NCBI RefSeq assembly: GCF_008369915.1 | Contig: NZ_VSRN01000001.1 | Coordinates: 3,592,501-3,656,500, forward strand | Direction: 5' to 3' | Source: Dyadobacter sp. UC 10 | GTDB taxonomy: Bacteria; Bacteroidota; Bacteroidia; Cytophagales; Spirosomataceae | Length of the DNA stretch: 64,000 nt | Shown: positions 58,966 through 64,000 of the stretch, one piece after another | How the letters are laid out: every line of letters starts with the position of its first letter | Numbering within the stretch: the first letter of the stretch is position 1 | Notes under the pieces: generated by a model | The model's database searches: none | What the model saw: only the letters and a program-made list of their open reading frames with translations | Told to the model about the DNA's origin: nothing | Translations under genes and position numbers: made by a program

Positions 58966-59964
58966 TCAAAAATCCATTCTCGCAAGCGGGCTCACTGTCT
59001 GATCGCAAAAATCGCCTTCGATGAATTTATAATGCGCCGCAATGGCGATCATCGCCGCATTGTCGGTACAGTATTCAAATGCGGGGATATAAACATTCCA
59101 GCGCTGATTCTGGCCCATTTCTAAAATGGATTTGCGCAGGCCCGAATTTGCCGAAACACCTCCTGCGATCGCGATCTCCTTAATTCCGGTTTCCCGGGAA
59201 GCTTTTTTTAGTTTTTTCAATAAAATATCAACCAGCGTATACTGAATACTGGCACATACATCAGCTATATTTTCGGTGATGAACGCCGGATTTTCGCGCA
59301 CCTGTTTTTGTAGAAAATACATAAAAGACGTCTTGATACCGCTGAAAGAAAAGTCCAGGCCGGGCATTTCAGGAAGTGGAAATGCGTAGGCGTTCGGATC
59401 ACCTGCTGCGGCATATTTATCGATCAGCGGGCCACCGGGGTAGGGAAGCTCAAGTAGTTTGGCGGTTTTATCAAATGCTTCTCCCACTGCGTCATCGCGT
59501 GTTTCTCCTATAATTTCCATTTCCAGCGGCGACGAAACTTTTACGATCTGAGTATGTCCGCCACTTACAGTCAGACATAGAAACGGGAATGCAGGTTTGG
59601 GGTCATCGATGAAATGCGCAAGTACGTGCGCCTGCATATGATTCACCTCGATCAGCGGGATGCCGAGCCCCAGCGCCATGGATTTGGCAAATGAAGTACC
59701 TACCAGCAGCGCGCCCAGCAAGCCCGGTCCACGCGTAAAAGCAATGGCATCCAGGTCTTTTTTTGTTACTTTTGCGTCATTCAACGCTTTGTCTGCTACT
59801 GGTAGAATATGTTGCTGATGCGCACGCGATGCCAATTCGGGCACTACTCCTCCGTAAAGGGTGTGAATGAGCTGCGTAGCAACAACATTGGAGCGGATTT
59901 CCCCGTTAGTGATTACGGCCGCGGAGGTTTCGTCACAAGAAGATTCAATGGCGAGGATGGTCAT
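58966..59964 (-). CDS. tsaD: tRNA N6-adenosine threonylcarbamoyltransferase TsaD
   Basis: Catalytic subunit for t6A37 formation in ANN-decoding tRNAs, a near-universal ASKHA-fold enzyme. Motifs are MTILAIESSCDETSAAV at the start, metal-binding HMQAH (H109 and H113), LTVSGGHTQIV, the phosphate-binding VGEAFDKTAKLL and AGGVSANSGLR, and DNAAMIA near the end. At 332 residues it is of usual length. I chose the ATG at 59964 since upstream in-frame codons precede the family's fixed N-terminus. It is divergent from the TamB-like gene, a pairing common in Bacteroidetes. Confidence 0.96.
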   Translation of the reverse strand: MTILAIESSCDETSAAVITNGEIRSNVVATQLIHTLYGGVVPELASRAHQQHILPVADKALNDAKVTKKDLDAIAFTRGPGLLGALLVGTSFAKSMALGLGIPLIEVNHMQAHVLAHFIDDPKPAFPFLCLTVSGGHTQIVKVSSPLEMEIIGETRDDAVGEAFDKTAKLLELPYPGGPLIDKYAAAGDPNAYAFPLPEMPGLDFSFSGIKTSFMYFLQKQVRENPAFITENIADVCASIQYTLVDILLKKLKKASRETGIKEIAIAGGVSANSGLRKSILEMGQNQRWNVYIPAFEYCTDNAAMIAIAAHYKFIEGDFCDQTVSPLARMDF

Positions 59965-59981
59965 AACTATTGAATTATTCA

Positions 59982-59989
59982 CAAAATTA
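59982..59989 (-). promoter_or_regulatory. Possible -7 element for tsaD
   Basis: On the minus strand TAATTTTG (59989-59982) fits TAnnTTTG 18 bases before the tsaD ATG. No TTG at proper distance was found, so support is weak. Confidence 0.28.
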
Positions 59990-60033
59990 AGCATTAACAA
60001 CAAGATAAGCAGTATTGCCTGCGAAGCTGTAAT

Positions 60034-63000
60034 ATGTTTAAATTCTTGAGGGCCCTAGGCAATGGTTTAATTGTGGTGATGATCTTCGCCCTGCTGGCGC
60101 TCGGGATCCTGACCATTGCGCTCCAGCTTACCTCAGTACAGACCTGGGCCGTACAGGAAGCAGCCGACCGCATTTCCGGAAAGCTGGGCTATCCCATTAC
60201 GATTCAAAAAGTCAATATCAAGTGGTTTGATGTGGTTTCTCTGGAAGGGGTGTCGGTTAAGGATACCAGCCAGAAGGATATGATCGACGTGGGCCGGATT
60301 GATGTCAATCTCGATCTGCATAATATCATCAACAATGCCGCCCGGGAAATATACCTCGACGAGGTGAATGTATTTCAGCCCCAAGTACGTCTTGCCATTG
60401 TCCCCGAGTCGGGCTACCTTAATATCGATGGCTTCATCGAAAAGATCAACGAGCTGACTGCCCCCGCAATACCGAGGCCCGCCAATGCTCCCGAAAACAA
60501 TATCCCTTTTATAATAGGTAAATCGAAAGTGATCGACGGCACATTCAGTTACGACGATCCCCGCAGGCCCAGGGATAGAGGCAAAAGGGTATTCGATTAT
60601 TCTCACTTCAAGCTGAATCACCTTTATGGCGACCTGAAAAACTTCCTGGTGCAGGGTGATACAATTTCTTTTGTGGCCAAAAACCTCAAAACCATTGATG
60701 CGCAAACCGGATTGGAAATGCACGATCTGGATACACGTTTTTTGTTTTGTCAAAAGAAAATGGAGCTGAAAGAACTGGATGCGCATATTGGAAACTCCCG
60801 CCTGAAAGACGAGGTGGTTTTTTTCTACAACCGCTCCGGCGAACTGGGTGATTTTAATCATAAAGTCACAATGAAAGGGCACCTGGTAGGCAGCCACGTG
60901 GATTCCCGGGACCTTGGCCTTTTCTCCAGTTACGTCGATGCGCTGGACGAAACGTGGAGGATTTCAGGGGATTTCAATGGGAAGGTGGATGATTTTGTGG
61001 TGACAAATACCGATCTGCATTTTGGCAAGGCAAGCCGGCTTGTCGGGAGCCTTGGTTTCAAAGGTTTACCGACGATCGAAGGCGTGCAAATGGATATCAG
61101 GCTCTCACTTTCCAAAATCGAACCGGCAGACCTGATCCAGTATTACCCCGAGTGGGATATGCATTCTACGCTTCAAAAATTTGGATTGACACTGCTTGAC
61201 GGGAGCTTTAAAGGTACACTGGGTGATTTTTCGGTAACTGCCAATGCGTCGTCTGCAATGGGCGAAGTGGCCGGCGATCTTGTTTTCCATATTGCTGACC
61301 CCAAATCCACCACCTATTCAGGCAAAATCCAGACTAACCGCTTTGAGCTGGGAAAGTTGCTTGATCGCGAAGACACCTGGCAGCAGCTTGATTTTGAAGG
61401 TCAGGTATTTGGAAAAGGGCTGGAACTTCAGTTTGCTACCACCGATATGAATGCGCTTGTTGGCAGAGTGGGGTTCCGGAATTATGATTACAGAAATATT
61501 AGATTAAAGGGAAACCTTCAGAATCAGTATTTCAACGGGCTCGTGAGTGCCAGAGACACCAATCTGGTGTTGAACCTGGAAGGCGAATTTGATCTTTCGA
61601 AACAGCAGAATGCGTTTGATGTTCAGGGGACTATCGAAAGGGCAAATTTAGGCCAGCTGGGTTTTACCGCCGACTCCATTACGCTCAGCACACAATTGAA
61701 TGTAAATGTAACCGGGAATACTGTCGACGATTTAACCGGGGATGCCAGACTGCTGAACACCTATATGTTGATGACCAATCGGGAGCGGAACCTCGTCATT
61801 GACACGCTTACATTTTCGTCGCGAAAACAAGCTCAAAACCGGATATTAAGATTAGACAGTGAATTTCTGTCCGCGAAGGTGGAAGGTGATTTTATGCCTA
61901 CCCGCTCGTGGAAGGACCTCACCCGTTTGATTGACGAGTATAAATTGTATTTCTTCGAAAATGAAGCGAACAGGGCTCAGTATTATGCAAAAAAACCCGT
62001 CCAGGCTATCCAGGCCAGGTACCAAATCGAATATGAGGTCGAAACCAGAAACCTCTCACGGTTCCTGGCGTTTTTAAATCCGGATATCTACATATCAAAG
62101 GGCGCGAGGGCAGAAGGTGTTTTTAGAATGGATAACACCGCGATACTGACCATGAATGCGATTTCTGACACGTTGCGTTACGGGACAAATCAGTTTGTGA
62201 ATTCAGAGTTGGATGTCACTACTTCCAAATTCGTTAACAATGCCGAGGTACTTGCATCCATATTGGTCACTTCCGATCAGCAGCAAATCAGTGTACTTGT
62301 CCCTACCGAAAAACTCGAACTGGAAGGTACCTGGGATGAGGACCATATCGATTTCAACGGCGCGATTCGCCAGGTCAGGAGTACCAACAAGGCCAATCTG
62401 GCGGGGGAAATCCGTTTTCTGGCAGCAGGGTTTGATGTTAATTTCAAAGATTCCAGGCTCAGTTTGCTGGAAGAACAGTGGACGGTTCCTTCGCAGAGCG
62501 TAATTTCAATTGCCGGCAAAGAAATATCACTGTCTAATGTAGGTCTTGTAAGTGGTAAGCAGCGCATATTTTTAAACGGAAACGCCTCTGAGAATCCGGA
62601 GAAAAGCATGTTGCTGGATATCAAAAATTTTCGTCTGGGTAGCCTTAACCCTGTTTTGAATACAAAACTTGCGGGTATTATGGACGGGACTGCCCGGGTC
62701 AAGGACGTTTACAACAGTGTTATCCTGGATGCGAGTTTTAATATCGAAAGCTTAGGTTACGCGCAATACGAATTCGGTAATCTGTCGGGAACCGGGGATT
62801 GGGACCAGATTACGAGTGAGTTGCAGGTAGACGCACAGCTGAGCAAGAATGCGCGGCGGGTGTTCAACCTGGTAGGATCTTATCGCCCCAAGCTGGCTGA
62901 AAACACATTAAATCTGAAAGCGATTTTCAACCACATTGATTTTAAGGCACTCGAACCTTTTGCGGACGGGCTTGTATCGGATATCGGTGGCAGTGCGCAG

Positions 63001-64000
63001 GGAACTGTGACGATCAAAGGCAAGGTGGACTCGCCGGTGCTGGAAGGATCCCTGATGGTTGAACAGGGGCGGATGAAATTCGATTATTTACAATCGGTAT
63101 TTCATTTTAATGACAAGATTAATTTTACAGAAAGTGAAATAACGGTGAACAATATCGTCGTAACTGATGGTGACGGGAACACTGCGCTGGTACGCGGAGG
63201 TGTATTTCACGATAGCTTTAAATATTTTTCGCTGGGTTTCAATGCAGACCTCCGGAACTTTAAAATCCTGAATACGAATGCGAAAGACAACAGCATTTTT
63301 TATGGTACCGCCTATGTAACAGGTCCGGTGGCTGTTTTTGGGCCTATTAATAACCTGAATATCGAGGCGAATGTAAGTAGTAACAAGGGCACGAAAATAT
63401 ATATTCCCCTCGACGGAGCAACCGAGGTGGCTACCCAGGATTACATTCAGTTTGTGAGCAAATTGCCAGCCGTTGACAGTACAGCAACCACCAATTCCGA
63501 TTCAATCAGCCGTAGCCAGGTCGCAGGTGGGATTAAAATGGATTTCAACTTTAACCTAACCCCGGAGGCAACCTGCGAGATCATTTTCGACAGGCAGACC
63601 GGCGACATTTTGAGAGGAAACGGTTCCGGAAGGCTAAGTCTGAATATCGATACCCAGGGCGATTTTACCATGGCGGGGACATATGAAATTGAGCGTGGAG
63701 AATACAATTTCACGTTGCAAAATGTAATTAACAAGAAATTCAGTATCAAGCCGGGCAGCCGTATTGTGTGGTCGGGTGACCCTTACGGGGCTATTTTGGA
63801 TGTAAAAGCGGGTTATACCCAATTGGTTTCGCTTGCGGGCGTTTTGCCCAATACCAGTACTGTGGCTACAACCAATGATGCGCTTTCAAGGCGATATCCC
63901 GTAGAGGTGACGATTGGATTATCGGACAGGCTGATGGCGCCGCAGATCCGCTATGATCTCAAAATCCTCGATAATCCTTCTTTAAACACTTATCGCGGAC
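60034..64000 (+). CDS. TamB-like translocation/assembly module protein (DUF490), 3'-truncated
   Basis: An open frame of about 1322 codons running off the window end. It starts MFKFLRALGNGLIVVMIFAL, a single N-terminal membrane helix, then AVQEAADRISGKLGYPITI, the typical TamB/AsmA-like beginning. The rest is repetitive beta-strand sequence. Near the end come the DUF490 hallmarks (FDYLQSVFHFNDKINFTESEI, IFDRQTGDILRGNGSGRL, GDFTMAGTYEIERGEYNFTL, KKFSIKPGSRIVWSGDPYGA). TamB proteins span the periplasm and are tied to outer-membrane protein or lipid transport. Only the C-terminal end is missing. Confidence 0.92.
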   Translation, partial: MFKFLRALGNGLIVVMIFALLALGILTIALQLTSVQTWAVQEAADRISGKLGYPITIQKVNIKWFDVVSLEGVSVKDTSQKDMIDVGRIDVNLDLHNIINNAAREIYLDEVNVFQPQVRLAIVPESGYLNIDGFIEKINELTAPAIPRPANAPENNIPFIIGKSKVIDGTFSYDDPRRPRDRGKRVFDYSHFKLNHLYGDLKNFLVQGDTISFVAKNLKTIDAQTGLEMHDLDTRFLFCQKKMELKELDAHIGNSRLKDEVVFFYNRSGELGDFNHKVTMKGHLVGSHVDSRDLGLFSSYVDALDETWRISGDFNGKVDDFVVTNTDLHFGKASRLVGSLGFKGLPTIEGVQMDIRLSLSKIEPADLIQYYPEWDMHSTLQKFGLTLLDGSFKGTLGDFSVTANASSAMGEVAGDLVFHIADPKSTTYSGKIQTNRFELGKLLDREDTWQQLDFEGQVFGKGLELQFATTDMNALVGRVGFRNYDYRNIRLKGNLQNQYFNGLVSARDTNLVLNLEGEFDLSKQQNAFDVQGTIERANLGQLGFTADSITLSTQLNVNVTGNTVDDLTGDARLLNTYMLMTNRERNLVIDTLTFSSRKQAQNRILRLDSEFLSAKVEGDFMPTRSWKDLTRLIDEYKLYFFENEANRAQYYAKKPVQAIQARYQIEYEVETRNLSRFLAFLNPDIYISKGARAEGVFRMDNTAILTMNAISDTLRYGTNQFVNSELDVTTSKFVNNAEVLASILVTSDQQQISVLVPTEKLELEGTWDEDHIDFNGAIRQVRSTNKANLAGEIRFLAAGFDVNFKDSRLSLLEEQWTVPSQSVISIAGKEISLSNVGLVSGKQRIFLNGNASENPEKSMLLDIKNFRLGSLNPVLNTKLAGIMDGTARVKDVYNSVILDASFNIESLGYAQYEFGNLSGTGDWDQITSELQVDAQLSKNARRVFNLVGSYRPKLAENTLNLKAIFNHIDFKALEPFADGLVSDIGGSAQGTVTIKGKVDSPVLEGSLMVEQGRMKFDYLQSVFHFNDKINFTESEITVNNIVVTDGDGNTALVRGGVFHDSFKYFSLGFNADLRNFKILNTNAKDNSIFYGTAYVTGPVAVFGPINNLNIEANVSSNKGTKIYIPLDGATEVATQDYIQFVSKLPAVDSTATTNSDSISRSQVAGGIKMDFNFNLTPEATCEIIFDRQTGDILRGNGSGRLSLNIDTQGDFTMAGTYEIERGEYNFTLQNVINKKFSIKPGSRIVWSGDPYGAILDVKAGYTQLVSLAGVLPNTSTVATTNDALSRRYPVEVTIGLSDRLMAPQIRYDLKILDNPSLNTYRG

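Noticed and set aside
58966..60003. Longer tsaD start at 60003
   Set aside because: The family N-terminus is fixed at MTILAIESSCDET; the 13 extra residues are not part of it.
60133..60897. 254-codon minus-strand ORF opposite the TamB-like gene
   Set aside because: The plus strand is one continuous TamB-like frame; the antisense ORF has no domain.

Overview
The window looks like a chromosomal segment from a Bacteroidetes bacterium of the order Cytophagales, most like Dyadobacter or a related Spirosomaceae genus; this is inferred from gene style, not from a search. Supporting signs are a SusC/SusD pair, several CarboxypepD_reg-type TonB-dependent receptors, a fused lpxC-fabZ, a fused moaC-mogA, an ECF sigma factor next to a membrane/beta-barrel protein, PVC-type dehydrogenases, few Shine-Dalgarno sites, and TAnnTTTG promoter elements.

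Layout. 1-3.7 kb: molybdenum-cofactor operon moeA (5' cut by the window edge), moaD, moaE, moaC-mogA fusion, moaA. 3.8-7.1 kb: small secreted protein, GT87-like membrane protein, secreted esterase and an unknown secreted protein. 7.2-14.6 kb: two tandem PVC-type dehydrogenase paralogues (the second without its cytochrome c domain) separated by a RelB/ParE-like toxin-antitoxin remnant, followed by a TIM-barrel sugar isomerase. 14.6-26 kb: mixed accessory genes: a CBM48 protein, a TonB receptor, DoxX, aldo/keto reductase, M23 peptidase, class-V aminotransferase, a YgiB/YgiC-like pair, SDR and cupin. 26-34.8 kb: two AhpD-like paralogues, a TonB receptor and an MFS permease in one tight run; then, after a terminator and a repeat-rich spacer, a DUF3179 protein and a FecA-like receptor. 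34.8-37.6 kb: ECF sigma factor, TM/beta-barrel protein and a lipoprotein. 37.8-44.1 kb: PPOX-like protein, CE15-like esterase, SDR, a Fur-like winged helix, DUF4198 protein, lipoprotein and acyl desaturase. 44.2-48.9 kb: SusD/SusC. 49-51.7 kb: a gene-free stretch, a CrtO-like membrane protein and a frameshifted DUF2268 protease. 51.8-58.1 kb: a tRNA with CAT anticodon, then HD hydrolase - lpxD - lpxC/fabZ - lpxA (lipid A synthesis), followed by an intact IS3-family element. 58.1-64 kb: MOSC protein, tsaD and, divergently, a TamB-like gene running off the window end.

Most notable observations. The IS3/IS150-like element (56682-58116, 3-bp duplication TCG) sits in the loop of what was a perfect rho-independent terminator after lpxA; joining the flanks restores an 11-bp stem. 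The DUF2268 protease gene has a one-base deletion in an A run (near 50415) that separates its signal peptide from the catalytic domain. The spacer at 31.2-31.4 kb carries a degenerate ~19-nt unit in three direct and two inverted copies. A (GCTAAAA)9 heptamer array lies against the stop codon of the CBM48 gene. No CRISPR array, prophage or clear defence island was seen.
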